A DNA stretch of 64,000 nucleotides. Source: Verrucomicrobiota bacterium. Lineage in GTDB: Bacteria > Verrucomicrobiota > Verrucomicrobiia > Opitutales > Opitutaceae. The position numbers and the translations under genes are program-made. Below the pieces are notes generated by a model that was given only the letters and a program-made list of their open reading frames with translations, ran no database searches and had not been told where the DNA came from. The DNA is taken from contig JAEYWP010000004.1 of NCBI GenBank assembly GCA_023428905.1, positions 496,001 to 560,000 of the forward strand. The letters run 5' to 3'. Shown here piece after piece: positions 1-10,575 of this stretch (the first letter of the stretch is position 1; the number at the start of each line of letters is the position of its first letter).

Positions 1-9
1 ACTCGGGCC

Positions 10-708
10 ATGAAAGTGGCCTTCATCAGCGGTACGAGTATTCTCCATTCCGACCTCTTTGCGGCCTGGCTGCCGGGGGTGGTCTCGACCGAGTATGGGG
101 AGGTTCACTACAAGCAGCGGGCTGAACAGGTGATCATCAACCGCCACGGCTCGGGCACTCCGCTTCCTCCCCACCGCATCAATTACCGGGCCAACATCCG
201 CGCGCTCCAGCAGCTGGGCTTCATGGATGTCGTTTCGTTGAACTCGGTCGGCTCGCTGACCGCCGAGCTGCCGCCGGGCACGTTTCTGTCGTGCGCCGAC
301 TACGTCGGCCTGCAGCAGGGTCCCGCCACGTTCTTTGACGACGAACTCAAGGGCGGCGCCCCCGGGATCGACAATAACCTCGTGCCCATGCTCGTGAGCC
401 GGCTGGCGCCGGAATTCGTGGTGCAGACGGGCAAGATCTACGTGCAAATGCGCGGACCACGCTTTGAGACCAAGGCTGAGATACGGCTGATCCGGAGCTG
501 GGGTGATGTCGTCGGCATGACCGCGGCGCACGAGGCCGACCTCTGTCGCGAGATCGGCCTGCGCTACAACTCCTTCGCCATCGTGGACAACTACGCCAAC
601 GGGCTGATGAACGAGGAGATCGATTTTGAGCGGTTTCGCGAGTTGGTGAAATCCAACCAGCTCAAGGTAAACCGCTTCTTCACCCGCCTGCTGGAGATTC
701 TCGCCTAG
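10..708 (+). CDS. MTAP/purine nucleoside phosphorylase family protein
   Basis: Probable cytosolic phosphorylase that splits a purine nucleoside or 5'-methylthioadenosine with phosphate, giving free base and (methylthio)ribose-1-phosphate for purine or methionine salvage. The 232-residue protein has the family landmarks: SGTS near residue 7 (phosphate loop), PPHRINYRANI at 53-63, NSVGSL at 79-84, GPRFETKAEIR at 149-159 and MTAAHEADLCREIG at 170-183. It is shorter than typical MTAP (about 280 residues), which suggests a compact bacterial MTAP/MTIP-like branch. Substrate (MTA, MTI, inosine or guanosine) cannot be decided by eye. The ATG lies 9 bases inside the window, so any upstream partner is not visible. 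The next gene follows after 29 bases and may be co-transcribed. Confidence 0.85.
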   Translation: MKVAFISGTSILHSDLFAAWLPGVVSTEYGEVHYKQRAEQVIINRHGSGTPLPPHRINYRANIRALQQLGFMDVVSLNSVGSLTAELPPGTFLSCADYVGLQQGPATFFDDELKGGAPGIDNNLVPMLVSRLAPEFVVQTGKIYVQMRGPRFETKAEIRLIRSWGDVVGMTAAHEADLCREIGLRYNSFAIVDNYANGLMNEEIDFERFRELVKSNQLKVNRFFTRLLEILA

Positions 709-737
709 GCGAGCCGGCCACCGCGCATATCTTTTCT

Positions 738-1565
738 ATGAATACGATTGGAGTCCTTGGATTGGGAATCATCGGAAGTGTATGGGCGCGTCACTACGAC
801 GCCGCCGGCGTGTTGCGGGGCGCGTGGAATCGCACCCCCAAGCAGGACTTCCCCAAGTGGACCGACCAGCCGCTGGCCGTTGCCACCGCGGCGGATGTGA
901 TCCACCTCGTGGTGGCCGATCCCCCGGCGGTCCAAGCCATTCTCAATGCCATCGTACCCGCCCTTGGCCCGGGGAAGGTCGTGGTCCAGTCGAGCACGAT
1001 CGACCCGGAAAGCAGCGAGACCTTTCGCCAATTTGTCACCGCCAAGGGCGCCCGCTACCTCGAAGCTCCCTTCACCGGCAGCAAGCCCGCGGCCGAGCAA
1101 AAACAGTCCGTCTTTTACCTGGGTGGGGAGACGGACCTGGTCGACCAACTGGAGCCGCTGCTCGCCCTGGTCTCGGCCACCCGGTTCCACATCGGCACGC
1201 ACCGCCAGGCGACGTCGCTGAAACTGGCGATGAACCTGAATATCGCCGCGCAGATGCAGGGGCTGATCGAGGCGCTTGTCGTGGCGCGCCGGTCGGGGAT
1301 ACCCGACGCGCTGTTTTTTGAGGTGATGGGGAAAAATGTCGGTTACTCCGGCGTGACCAAGCTCAAGCAGCCCAAACTCACGGGCGGCGATTTCTCGCCC
1401 CAGTTTTCCGTGAAGCATCTCCTGAAGGACCTTCGCCTCGCCTCCCGCATGAATGGGTGCGAGGACTTCCCGCTGCTGGATACCCTGCGGGAGCGGCTCG
1501 CCGCAGCCGATCGCGCCGGCCTGGGCGACGAGGATTTCTCGGCGCTAATCAAGCTCTTCCCCTGA
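738..1565 (+). CDS. NAD(P)-dependent beta-hydroxyacid dehydrogenase (3-HIBADH/GLYR family)
   Basis: Oxidoreductase of the 3-hydroxyisobutyrate dehydrogenase / glyoxylate-succinic semialdehyde reductase family, acting on short beta-hydroxy acids or their aldehydes in the cytosol. The 275-residue protein starts with a Rossmann motif GLGIIGS (8-14), has the substrate-loop sequence FTGSKPAAE (112-120) and the family lysine in LKLAMNLN (K162). Length fits the family. The GSKPAAE form of the loop is closer to glyoxylate/SSA reductases than to classical HIBADH, but the physiological substrate is open. It follows the phosphorylase after 29 bases. The start region (CATATCTTTTCTATG) is pyrimidine-rich and has no Shine-Dalgarno sequence, as at many genes in this window. 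Confidence 0.85.
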   Translation: MNTIGVLGLGIIGSVWARHYDAAGVLRGAWNRTPKQDFPKWTDQPLAVATAADVIHLVVADPPAVQAILNAIVPALGPGKVVVQSSTIDPESSETFRQFVTAKGARYLEAPFTGSKPAAEQKQSVFYLGGETDLVDQLEPLLALVSATRFHIGTHRQATSLKLAMNLNIAAQMQGLIEALVVARRSGIPDALFFEVMGKNVGYSGVTKLKQPKLTGGDFSPQFSVKHLLKDLRLASRMNGCEDFPLLDTLRERLAAADRAGLGDEDFSALIKLFP

Positions 1566-1575
1566 GTACAGGCCG

Positions 1576-1604
1576 CGTCCGGGGGGGAGTTTCCCGCCCG
1601 GACG
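1576..1604 (+). terminator. GC-rich hairpin after the dehydrogenase gene
   Basis: An 8-bp perfect stem (CGTCCGGG with CCCGGACG) encloses a 13-base loop that can pair further. It sits just after the stop codon at 1565. A short T-run (TTTTT) follows only about 25 bases later, so intrinsic termination is plausible but not clear. Confidence 0.35.
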
Positions 1605-1692
1605 GAGGTCGGACCGCGGGGCCCGGTTTTTAGCACGTTCTTACCGTCCAGTGGTTTGACGCCCGGGGTGGCGTGCCCACCTTGTGCCGGTC

Positions 1693-2664
1693 ATGAGCGA
1701 TTTTGTATCCGCCGCCGCGGTGCACAGTGCCAAACGTGTCTTCGATCGCCTGCGCGAAAACATGCGGCAGACCATCAAGGGCAAGGACGAGGTCATCGAG
1801 CAGGTCCTGGTCTGTCTGGCGGCCGGTGGGCATGTCCTGATGGAAGACCTCCCCGGGGTGGGTAAGACCACGCTGGCGTATTCACTCGCGCGCTCGATGG
1901 ACTGCGCCTTTTCCCGGATCCAGTTTACCAGCGACCTGCTGCCGAGCGATGTCACCGGCGTCGCCATCTACGAGGAGGCGTCGCGCAGCTTCGTTTTTAA
2001 GCGGGGGCCCGTTTTCGCCAACATCGTCCTGGCGGACGAGATCAACCGCGCGACGCCCAAAACGCAGTCGGCCCTCCTCGAAGTGATGGACCGGGCGCGG
2101 GTCACCGTGGACGGCGAGCCGCACGCAGTGGGCATTCCGTTTCTGGTCTTCGCGACCCAGAACCCGGTCGACTACGAGGGCACCTTTCCGCTTCCGGAAA
2201 GCCAGATGGACCGCTTTCTGATGCGGCTCCACATGGGGTATCCACAAGCTGCGGACGAGCTCGAGATCCTGCGTTCGGCCCGGATCGCATACGATACGAT
2301 CGAGCTCAACCCGGTGGCCAAACAGGCCGAGATCGTCGAGGCCCAGGCGCTGGCCCACCAGATCTTTGTCGAGGACACGGTCCTGGACTTTATCCTGAAG
2401 ATCGTCGCCGCCACCCGCACCGAGGCGGAATTCAAGGCCGGCATCAGCGTGCGCGGCGGCCTGGCTCTACGCCAGGGCGCGCAGGCGCGCGCGCTGCTCC
2501 ACGGGCGCGATTTTGTGGTGCCAGAAGACGTGCACCACCTGGTGCTCCCGGTCTTTGCCCACCGGCTTTCGTCGCTGCGTCCGAGTTCCGATGCGCGGGA
2601 GGAGCGCCAGGCCGTGGTCACCGCGCTGAAACGCATCGTGGCAGCCATCCCGACGCCTGTCTGA
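1693..2664 (+). CDS. MoxR-type AAA+ ATPase
   Basis: MoxR-family AAA+ ATPase, probably a chaperone that matures a protein complex at the envelope. Seen: Walker A GVGKTT (about 55-60), Walker B/sensor region ADEINRATPKTQSALLE, the sensor asparagine in FATQNP, and the C-terminal lid with the sensor-2 arginine in ISVRGGLALRQ. Length of about 323 residues is typical. Two starts are possible: GTG at 1684 or ATG at 1693; the ATG was chosen because it gives the usual family N-terminus. Downstream lie DUF58 and transglutaminase genes, the standard MoxR/DUF58/TgpA arrangement, so the three probably form one operon. No von Willebrand A-domain gene is present here, unlike many MoxR loci. Confidence 0.92.
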   Translation: MSDFVSAAAVHSAKRVFDRLRENMRQTIKGKDEVIEQVLVCLAAGGHVLMEDLPGVGKTTLAYSLARSMDCAFSRIQFTSDLLPSDVTGVAIYEEASRSFVFKRGPVFANIVLADEINRATPKTQSALLEVMDRARVTVDGEPHAVGIPFLVFATQNPVDYEGTFPLPESQMDRFLMRLHMGYPQAADELEILRSARIAYDTIELNPVAKQAEIVEAQALAHQIFVEDTVLDFILKIVAATRTEAEFKAGISVRGGLALRQGAQARALLHGRDFVVPEDVHHLVLPVFAHRLSSLRPSSDAREERQAVVTALKRIVAAIPTPV

Positions 2665-2728
2665 GGCTGCCCGCTGCCGTGACAACCCCTTCCTGGATGA
2701 CGGCAGCCCCGGTTGAGGACCTCTGCCG

Positions 2729-3892
2729 ATGAAACCACGGCGGCGCACCGCGGAGGAGGGCTGGTCGACGGTCGGCGCGGGCCGACACCGCTTCAGCTGG
2801 CGCGGCGTCCTCTGGATGCTCCTGTATCCACAACGCAACCAGCGCAGCGGGCTGACGCTATCAGGCCTTCTGGTCATTGCCCTGGCGATGGCGATCGGGA
2901 TGGCGGCCTACAATTCCGCGAGCAACATTCTCTTTCTCACCCTCTCGCTCGTCCTGGGATGCATCATCCTCAGCGGGGTGCTCGCCTGGATCAATTTCCG
3001 CGGGCTTCACTGGCGGCTGGAAATCGAACCGCCCTGGCGTGCGGGGCATGAGCAGGTCGTCGCGTTGGTGGTGCGCAACGGCAAACGCTTTCTCCCCAGT
3101 TACGCACTGACGTTCGACGTGCGTCTGGACAGCACAGGGGATGTCCGCGAACTGCCGCTGCGGGAGCGCCTGGATCCGGGCGCGGAGATCCGACTTGAAA
3201 CGACCTTGAAGCCCCAGCGGCGTGGTGAGGACCGGGTGGAACTGGTCGCGATCGGCTCGCTTTTCCCCTTCGGGTTTTTGCGCAAAGGCATTCCCATCGG
3301 CGCCGAGGAAAGGATGATTGTCTGGCCGAGCCCGGTGGAGTACCGCCGCCACCCGGTGCCGGCGTGGCAGCGCGCCGCAGTGGGCGAATCGGTGCGTTGG
3401 CTGGGCCAGGGCGGCGATCTGCTGTCGCTTCGCCGTTACCAGTCCGACGACTCCCACCGCCAGATTCATTGGAAAGCGAGCGCGCGCCTGCGGCAGCTGA
3501 TGGTGCGGCAGACCGCGGCGGAAACCGGCCAGGGCTTCGCGCTCTGGGTGGATACGTCGGCGGATCGCTGGACGCGACCGGAGCAATTCGAGCTGCTGTG
3601 CCGTTTTGCGGCGACGCTGGCGGAGGACCTTTTCACCGGCGGCACCCTGCGCACCGCCAGCGTGGGCAGGGACGCACTCGCACCGATCCGGCGGTTGCGA
3701 GACCTCGAGCTTTTTCTCGATCGTCTTGCGCTCGCGCAGCCCACCCCGGGCTCCCTGCGGACGGGGGCGGCGCAACCGGGTCCGCTTTCCGGGCTCCCGT
3801 CGCGCTCGGGCGCCAACCTGCTCGTTTTTCAACCCGACGGCGCCCGGGGCGTCGTTGCTTCCCTCCATGGCGAACGCGCGGCCTCAGCTTAA
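2729..3892 (+). CDS. DUF58 domain membrane protein
   Basis: DUF58 protein that usually accompanies MoxR ATPases; exact biochemical role unknown. The 387-residue protein has two hydrophobic segments near residues 47-90 (GLLVIALAMAIGMAAYN and LFLTLSLVLGCIILSGVLAW) and then a soluble part with the DUF58 hallmark around residue 235 (RRYQSDDSHRQIHWKASARL). It lies 64 bases after the MoxR gene and overlaps the following transglutaminase gene by 26 bases, so translational coupling is likely. Context suggests an envelope complex in which MoxR acts on DUF58 and the transglutaminase. Confidence 0.88.
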   Translation: MKPRRRTAEEGWSTVGAGRHRFSWRGVLWMLLYPQRNQRSGLTLSGLLVIALAMAIGMAAYNSASNILFLTLSLVLGCIILSGVLAWINFRGLHWRLEIEPPWRAGHEQVVALVVRNGKRFLPSYALTFDVRLDSTGDVRELPLRERLDPGAEIRLETTLKPQRRGEDRVELVAIGSLFPFGFLRKGIPIGAEERMIVWPSPVEYRRHPVPAWQRAAVGESVRWLGQGGDLLSLRRYQSDDSHRQIHWKASARLRQLMVRQTAAETGQGFALWVDTSADRWTRPEQFELLCRFAATLAEDLFTGGTLRTASVGRDALAPIRRLRDLELFLDRLALAQPTPGSLRTGAAQPGPLSGLPSRSGANLLVFQPDGARGVVASLHGERAASA

Positions 3893-6044
3893 CGTTCACG
3901 AACTCCACCAGCTGCGGTGGCTCCTCGGCGGAGGGGTGGGCCTCAGCGGCCTGATGGCCGTTGTCTACCTGGACATCGAGGCGACGCTGCTCCTCCTCGT
4001 CACCCTCCTGAGCGGAGTGGTGGTGCTGGTAAAACCAAGCCTGGCGGGCCGCATGCCGGCGTGGTTCCACAAACTCGCCTTTCCCCTGGTCCTCTCGGTT
4101 TTTGTCTTCGACATCTACACCTTCGGCGAAGTGCTGCCGGCGCTGGTGCGACTGGGGGTACTGCTAGTTTGGTATCGATTGATCAGTTACCGGAGGCGCC
4201 GCGACGACCTGCAGCTGGTGCTGCTCGGGCTTTTCCTCGTTGTCACCGCGGGTGTCCTAACCATCTCGATCGGATTCGCCCTGCAGATTGTGGTTTTCGC
4301 CGCCCTCAGCCTGGCGCTCCTGTTCACGCGCACCCTGGTGGACGTGGCGGAGCCGGGTGGTGCGGAGGCGGCCCCGACGCGAGGCATCCCCGCGTGGGCG
4401 CACGTCAACTGGCCGGATTTCCTCCGCCGTGCGCGGTCGGTGGTGGACTGGCGGGTCTGGCTCTTTGCCGCGGGTCTGTTTGTGGGGCTGGTGGTTTTTT
4501 CCGCCGCGCTCTTCATGAGCATCCCCCGGTTCCAACTGGAGAACAGTCTCTTTCTCGACCGCTGGATGAACAAGCGTTCCGTCACCGGCTTCACTGACAC
4601 CCTCCGTTTTGGCGAGGTGAGTGATATTCAGCAGGACGACTCCATCGTGATGCGGATCGACGTGGGGGACCGGGCAGAGATGCCGGCCGAACCGTACTGG
4701 CGGATGGTCGTGCTCGATGAATACCGGGAACAGACCTTCCGCATGTCGACGGAACTCAAGCAGCGGGGCTTTGGCCCGGTGCGCACGCGCTCGGGCCTCG
4801 GGGCGATGGGTATGCCGACACCCCTGGGGCGCTCCAGCTGGACGTTTTATCTCGAGCCCGGGGTCAGCAGGTACCTCCCGCTGCTGGGGGCCTTCGTCAA
4901 CCTCCGCTTCACCGAGCCGCAGGAGTTTCGCACCAGTGACGCGTTGAGGATGATCGAGCTGGTGCGGGAGCCCTCGACGATGAAGGCCTACCGGATTGAA
5001 CGCATGTCCACCGCGGCAGACCTCCGGGCGGAGGCCCGGACGGCAGAGGCGCTGCCCATGCAGGTGAGGGAGCTGCCCTTCACCGAGGCGGAAAAGCGCT
5101 CGTGGCGCGAGGCGGTGGACGAGATCACCGGCGGGGCGGCGCTCGATGCGCCTGAATTCGCCGAGCGGGCGACCCGCTGGCTGCACGCGCGCCACGCGTA
5201 TTCACTCTCAAATACACTGCCGCGCGGCGAGGAGGATGCCCTGGTGCGCTGGGCGATGTCGCGCGAGCCGGGACACTGTGAATATTTTGCCGGGACCTTC
5301 GTGATGCTGGCGCGCAGCGCGGGCTTCCCCGCGCGCGTGGTGGGCGGCTTCCTGGGGGGCGCGTGGAATGAGGATTATCTGACGGTGCGGAGTTCCCACG
5401 CACACGCCTGGTGCGAGATCTTCTCCAATGGACGCTGGCTGCGGGTCGACCCCACTGCTCCTTCGTCAGACCAGGCCTCGACCCCGACCCAGCTTCTCGA
5501 GCGCAACCGAAGCCGCCTGCAGCAGGAGGTTGGCTGGGCGGCGCGCCTGGACCGCCTGCGGATGCTTTGGTACCGGAGGGTGGTGCAGTTCGACCGGGAG
5601 GACCAGGCCGGTTTGCTCAAGGCGGTGAAAGCCCGGACTGAGGGTACACGCCGCTGGATCAGCCGCTGGATCGGCGACGGGCTCCAGAAGGTGCGGACCT
5701 GGCTATCCGGACCTTGGGACGTGCACCGCGCTTTCCAGGCGGGAGCGGGGACCGCCCTGGTGGTGCTCGCGTGGATACTGTGGCGGCGGCGCGCCCGATT
5801 CTGGCTGGCCCGATGGCGATCTCCGCGTGGGCGGGGTGTGGACCCGGTGCGGCGGGAGGCAGGGGAATGGCTGCGTCGACTGCGGGCAATCCCCGGGGAC
5901 GGTGCGGAGGTGGCGGCGGTGGAGCAAACGCTGCTGCGCCTGCGTTACGGGGCACGTGAGAGCTGGCCGGATTCCCGTGCTGTCTTCCGACAGGCCCGCG
6001 GCGCGGTGAAGCAGGCCCGGCGCGGGCGGCGGGTCAGCGAGTGA
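3867..6044 (+). CDS. TgpA-type membrane transglutaminase-like protein (DUF3488/transglutaminase core/DUF4129)
   Basis: Large membrane protein with an extracytoplasmic transglutaminase-like domain; related TgpA proteins are envelope-associated and important for viability in some bacteria. Seen from the ATG at 3867 (725 residues): a cluster of N-terminal membrane segments (about 15-225), then the papain-like core with Cys in GHCEYFAG (near 471), His in SSHAHAWCEIF (near 509) and Asp in WLRVDPTAPSS (near 526), so the catalytic triad is intact. Another membrane segment (ALVVLAWILW) and a DUF4129-like tail follow. The open frame runs further upstream, but 3867 is preferred because it gives the normal N-terminus and overlaps the DUF58 gene only briefly. 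Its end overlaps the convergent mrdA gene by 11 bases. Confidence 0.85.
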   Translation: MANARPQLNVHELHQLRWLLGGGVGLSGLMAVVYLDIEATLLLLVTLLSGVVVLVKPSLAGRMPAWFHKLAFPLVLSVFVFDIYTFGEVLPALVRLGVLLVWYRLISYRRRRDDLQLVLLGLFLVVTAGVLTISIGFALQIVVFAALSLALLFTRTLVDVAEPGGAEAAPTRGIPAWAHVNWPDFLRRARSVVDWRVWLFAAGLFVGLVVFSAALFMSIPRFQLENSLFLDRWMNKRSVTGFTDTLRFGEVSDIQQDDSIVMRIDVGDRAEMPAEPYWRMVVLDEYREQTFRMSTELKQRGFGPVRTRSGLGAMGMPTPLGRSSWTFYLEPGVSRYLPLLGAFVNLRFTEPQEFRTSDALRMIELVREPSTMKAYRIERMSTAADLRAEARTAEALPMQVRELPFTEAEKRSWREAVDEITGGAALDAPEFAERATRWLHARHAYSLSNTLPRGEEDALVRWAMSREPGHCEYFAGTFVMLARSAGFPARVVGGFLGGAWNEDYLTVRSSHAHAWCEIFSNGRWLRVDPTAPSSDQASTPTQLLERNRSRLQQEVGWAARLDRLRMLWYRRVVQFDREDQAGLLKAVKARTEGTRRWISRWIGDGLQKVRTWLSGPWDVHRAFQAGAGTALVVLAWILWRRRARFWLARWRSPRGRGVDPVRREAGEWLRRLRAIPGDGAEVAAVEQTLLRLRYGARESWPDSRAVFRQARGAVKQARRGRRVSE

Positions 6045-8004
6045 GGCCAGCGGTGGAAGCGGCGGGCCGGTTGCGCTTTTCCCACCAGCGCTTGAGCATC
6101 GCGCCGGCGACGGGAGCGGCGTAAACGCCACCGCCCGTTTCCTCGCCCGGGGTATCACCCTCGATGCAGATGGCGAGGGCGATCTCGGGTTTGTCCGCGG
6201 GCGCGAACGCGATGAACCAGGCCAGGTTGATCATGCCCCGGACTTCGCCGCGCACGAAGGGGGCCTGGGCAGTGCCGGTTTTGCCCGCGATGCGGAGGCC
6301 GGGAATGAGAAGTGGCGGACGGCTGAGGACGCGGGCCGTGCCCGTGGTCGTGCATTGCTCCATCCCTTCCACCAGCGCGGAATAATCGTCCAGGGTCAGG
6401 CCCAGCCGATCGGATTTCTGGGTGGGGCGCTGGGGATCGTGCAGCAGGGTGGGGGTGGTAAGCGTTTCGCCGCGCGCCAGCGAGGCGGTGAACGCGGCCA
6501 TCTGGAGGGGGGTGACGAGGAGGAAACCCTGGCCGATGGACAAGTTGGCCGTGTCGCCGTCGCGCCAGTCATCCTTCTGCGTCCGTTTTTTCCATGCGCC
6601 GTCGGGAACGAGGGAGGAGCGCGTTTCGTACGGCAGTTCGATCCCGGTTTTGCGGCCGAAGCCCAGGCGTCGGGCCTCATCGGCGATCGCCTGGGGCCCC
6701 ATGCGGATGCCGTGCTCGTAGAAGAATACGTTGCAGCTCTTCTCGATCGCCACGGGCAGGTCGATGTGCCCGTGGGCGTGGCGGTCGTGGCAGGGGAAGC
6801 TGCGACGTCCCACCATAAAACCGCCCGGGCAGTCGGTGGTGGACTCCGCATGCACCGCACCGGTGCGCATGCCCGCGATGGCCACGAGGATCTTGAAGGC
6901 CGACCCGGGAGCGTAGGTGCCCTGGGTGGCCCGGTTGAGCCACGCCCCCTGCTCCTCGATGGTCTGGGCCGTGGCCCACTTCAGCCGTGGAGAGGTGTCG
7001 TTCAGGTCGAAATCGGGTTTGCTCGCGAGCACCAGCACCTCGCCGGTGCGCACGTCCATCATCACCGCCGCGCCGGCCATTTCTGTTTTTTCCATCGCGG
7101 TTTCAGCCGCCATCTGGATGTCGACATCGAGGCTGGTGACGAGGTCTTTTCCCTGTACGGGGAGCCGCTTGGACAACGGCGGGTCGATGCGGAAGCCGTG
7201 GGGGTCGACCCGATAGATGGAGCCGCCGGTTTCGCCCTGCAAGGAGGGCTCATAGTGCTTCTCCAGTCCGGTGGCGCCCTCCGTGCCCCGCATCTTGAAG
7301 GTGGTGAGTTCAGCCCCGGGGAAGGACTCGCTGACTGAGATGTCCTCGTTCGTGGTGACGTAGCCCAGGGTGTGCGCGGCGGCGGACTTGTACGGATAAT
7401 AACGCGTGCTGGTGGCGTACACCTGCAGGGGCGACTGCACCGGCAACTGTTCGATCAACTTGGCATATTCCTCCGGCGAAAGGTCATCCAGGAGGATGTA
7501 GGGCAGGAGCAGGTTCTGGTTGAAGTGACGGTTGAGCGTCTTCGCCTCGACCTTTTCCGTACGCCCGAGCGCCGCATTCACCCGGTCGAGATAACGCTGC
7601 ACCACGGCGTAGCGGGCAATCAGCTTCATCTGGGTCGCGCTGGGGATGTCCTTGTCGGCGAGGTCCCGGTAATTTTTGCGAACCTTCAGGTATTCGCGCC
7701 AAAACTCCCCCCGCAGTTCATCGAGGTAAAGGGTGACGGCGAAACGCGCGCGGTTGCCCACCAGGAGGCGTCCTTCGCGGTCGTAGATGTTGCCGCGCGG
7801 ACCCGGAACGAGGATGCGGCGCTGGTTTTGCTGTCGCTCGCGTTCGTGGTACTCGTCCGCTTTCAGGAACTGCTGGTAGACCATGCCGCCGACGAGAACC
7901 AGGAGGAGAAGCCCGACCGCGGGATAAAAAAGCATCAGGCGCGGGTCGTAGCCCTTGTGGGTCTCGACCAGGCTTCCGGAGCGTTCGGTGGTGCGTTCAG
8001 GCAT
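6034..8004 (-). CDS. mrdA: Penicillin-binding protein 2 (elongasome transpeptidase)
   Basis: DD-transpeptidase that cross-links peptidoglycan during side-wall elongation, membrane-anchored with a periplasmic catalytic domain. Seen in 656 residues: one N-terminal membrane helix (about 23-45), the dimerisation region beginning GPRGNIYDREGRLL, then the penicillin-binding motifs in order: SxxK in APGSAFKI, SxN in EKSCNVF and KTGT in AGKTGTAQ. All active-site motifs are intact. It is the last gene of the mreB-mreC-mreD-mrdA operon, 7 bases after mreD. The glycosyltransferase partner gene rodA, usually next, is not here because the following gene is convergent. Confidence 0.95.
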   Translation of the reverse strand: MPERTTERSGSLVETHKGYDPRLMLFYPAVGLLLLVLVGGMVYQQFLKADEYHERERQQNQRRILVPGPRGNIYDREGRLLVGNRARFAVTLYLDELRGEFWREYLKVRKNYRDLADKDIPSATQMKLIARYAVVQRYLDRVNAALGRTEKVEAKTLNRHFNQNLLLPYILLDDLSPEEYAKLIEQLPVQSPLQVYATSTRYYPYKSAAAHTLGYVTTNEDISVSESFPGAELTTFKMRGTEGATGLEKHYEPSLQGETGGSIYRVDPHGFRIDPPLSKRLPVQGKDLVTSLDVDIQMAAETAMEKTEMAGAAVMMDVRTGEVLVLASKPDFDLNDTSPRLKWATAQTIEEQGAWLNRATQGTYAPGSAFKILVAIAGMRTGAVHAESTTDCPGGFMVGRRSFPCHDRHAHGHIDLPVAIEKSCNVFFYEHGIRMGPQAIADEARRLGFGRKTGIELPYETRSSLVPDGAWKKRTQKDDWRDGDTANLSIGQGFLLVTPLQMAAFTASLARGETLTTPTLLHDPQRPTQKSDRLGLTLDDYSALVEGMEQCTTTGTARVLSRPPLLIPGLRIAGKTGTAQAPFVRGEVRGMINLAWFIAFAPADKPEIALAICIEGDTPGEETGGGVYAAPVAGAMLKRWWEKRNRPAASTAGLTR

Positions 8005-8011
8005 GGCCGGA

Positions 8012-8545
8012 TCAAACGATGCCGCGCTGTTCGCGTCGCAAGCCGGCGCCGCAGTATTCGAGGCTGTGTTCCACCAGGGCGAAGAACCAGGCGCCCACCA
8101 CCGCGAGGATGCCGAAGGAAACGAGCGAGTCCGCGATCAAGCGCGGGATGATGGCGAGTGGCTCCGGACCGCGGTGGAGCAGGGCGAACGACAGAGCGAG
8201 AAACAGGGCCAGGTTGCAGAGCGCCGCGCAGCCGAGGCCGACCAGGGTTTCGTCGCGGGCCAGCCGCCCGCGCACCCCGTGGAGGACAGTGTGGCAGAAC
8301 AGGAAGAGCAACGTATGCAGCCCGAACGGCACGGGCGACGCCGCGTCGAACCAGAACCCGGTGAGAACGAGGGCGCGCACGCCGTCGCGGTAGCTCAGCC
8401 GAAGGGCAGGGAAGGTGACGCAGAGGCCACCGATGAAGACGCTGAGCTGGGAGGGCGCGGTGTAGTGGTTCAACTGCGACTGCACGGTCCAGAGCAGCAC
8501 GTTGGCCCCGAAAACGATGAAGGGCGTGCGCAGCAGCGGAGTCAT
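8012..8545 (-). CDS. mreD: Rod shape-determining protein MreD
   Basis: Polytopic inner-membrane component of the elongasome. The 177-residue protein is highly hydrophobic with about five to six membrane segments (for example SVFIGGLCVTFPALRLSY and HTLLFLFCHTVLHGV); sequence conservation in this family is low, so the call rests on size, hydrophobic pattern and position between mreC and mrdA. Its ATG overlaps the mreC stop codon by 4 bases (ATGA), showing translational coupling. Confidence 0.82.
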   Translation of the reverse strand: MTPLLRTPFIVFGANVLLWTVQSQLNHYTAPSQLSVFIGGLCVTFPALRLSYRDGVRALVLTGFWFDAASPVPFGLHTLLFLFCHTVLHGVRGRLARDETLVGLGCAALCNLALFLALSFALLHRGPEPLAIIPRLIADSLVSFGILAVVGAWFFALVEHSLEYCGAGLRREQRGIV

Positions 8546-9372
8546 TGGGAACGCAGGGGGACGAGCACCGCGACTTCCGAGACCGAGCTGAGGCGCGGAT
8601 CCAGTTCGATCGTGCCGGTCTGGAAGAGCCCGTCTCCGCCGCGCTCCAGTTTCATGATCTGGCCGAGGTTGAGTCCGGGCGGAAAGATGCCTCCCAGTCC
8701 GGACGTGACCAGCCGTTTGGGTGCGGCCGGATTGGCGAAGATGTCGAGTGGCACAAATTCCACCACGCCGGTGGCTGGTCCAAAAGCCGGGTTGACGCCG
8801 CCTTGAAAGCTGATCGGCCGGGTGTCGCCCTCAAGGGTCGCCGCGATACGGACGCCCGGACTGCTGATCAGCTCCACCACCGCGGTGTAGGCGCCCACCT
8901 CCGTCACCCGGCCGACCACCCCGCCGACAAAGATGACAGGCGAACCGACGGCGATGCCATGAGTGCTGCCTTTGCGGATGACGAGCCTCTGCCACCAGGC
9001 GGTGAAATCGCGCCGCACCACCCGGGCCGCCTCGGTCCGGTATTCGGGGAATGAGGGCAGGCGGAGCAGTTCCTCAAGCCTGCGGGTCTGGGCCTGGAGG
9101 GCGGCGTATTCCCGGAGGCGCGTTTCGTATTGCGCGTTAAGGTTGGCCAGCTGGATCCCGGCCTCGATCAGTTCGTTTTTTGAGCGGGTGCGCAGCGACC
9201 AATACTCCTGAACGTCGCGGACCGCGGACGTGGTGGCTTCGATCGGGGCCTGAAACTCAAAGAAACTGGCCCGCATGAAACGCTTCAGCAGGGTGGGCAG
9301 GAAAAGCCACACGATCACAGCAATGCCCAGGACGAGGAAGGGTCTGGCTTGATCAAAACGTTTCTGAAGCAC
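8542..9372 (-). CDS. mreC: Rod shape-determining protein MreC
   Basis: Periplasmic scaffold linking MreB and PBP2 in the elongasome. Seen in 276 residues: an N-terminal membrane anchor (PFLVLGIAVIVWLFLP), a coiled-coil segment (about 60-110), then the beta-barrel MreC core with VIFVGGVVGRVTEVGAYTAVV and SGLGGIFPPGLNLGQI. The start codon is GTG. It lies 147 bases after mreB, a gap that may hold an internal promoter or processing site, and overlaps mreD by 4 bases. Confidence 0.92.
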   Translation of the reverse strand: MLQKRFDQARPFLVLGIAVIVWLFLPTLLKRFMRASFFEFQAPIEATTSAVRDVQEYWSLRTRSKNELIEAGIQLANLNAQYETRLREYAALQAQTRRLEELLRLPSFPEYRTEAARVVRRDFTAWWQRLVIRKGSTHGIAVGSPVIFVGGVVGRVTEVGAYTAVVELISSPGVRIAATLEGDTRPISFQGGVNPAFGPATGVVEFVPLDIFANPAAPKRLVTSGLGGIFPPGLNLGQIMKLERGGDGLFQTGTIELDPRLSSVSEVAVLVPLRSQ

Positions 9373-9519
9373 GACGGGTTGCGCCTAAGTACCGGGGCCA
9401 AACCGGGACGGGGCAAGGGCAAAACCGGGCGCCGAACGCAGCGGTGACGTCGCCGGAAAGACGCGCGGCGAAAACGAGACGGTTAACGACGGCGGGGAGC
9501 GGTCCCAGCCTCCGCCGGG

Positions 9520-10536
<1,017 letters not shown>

Positions 10537-10575
10537 GAGGTGGAGAAGAAGCGCGGCGGCGTTTCCGCCGACGGA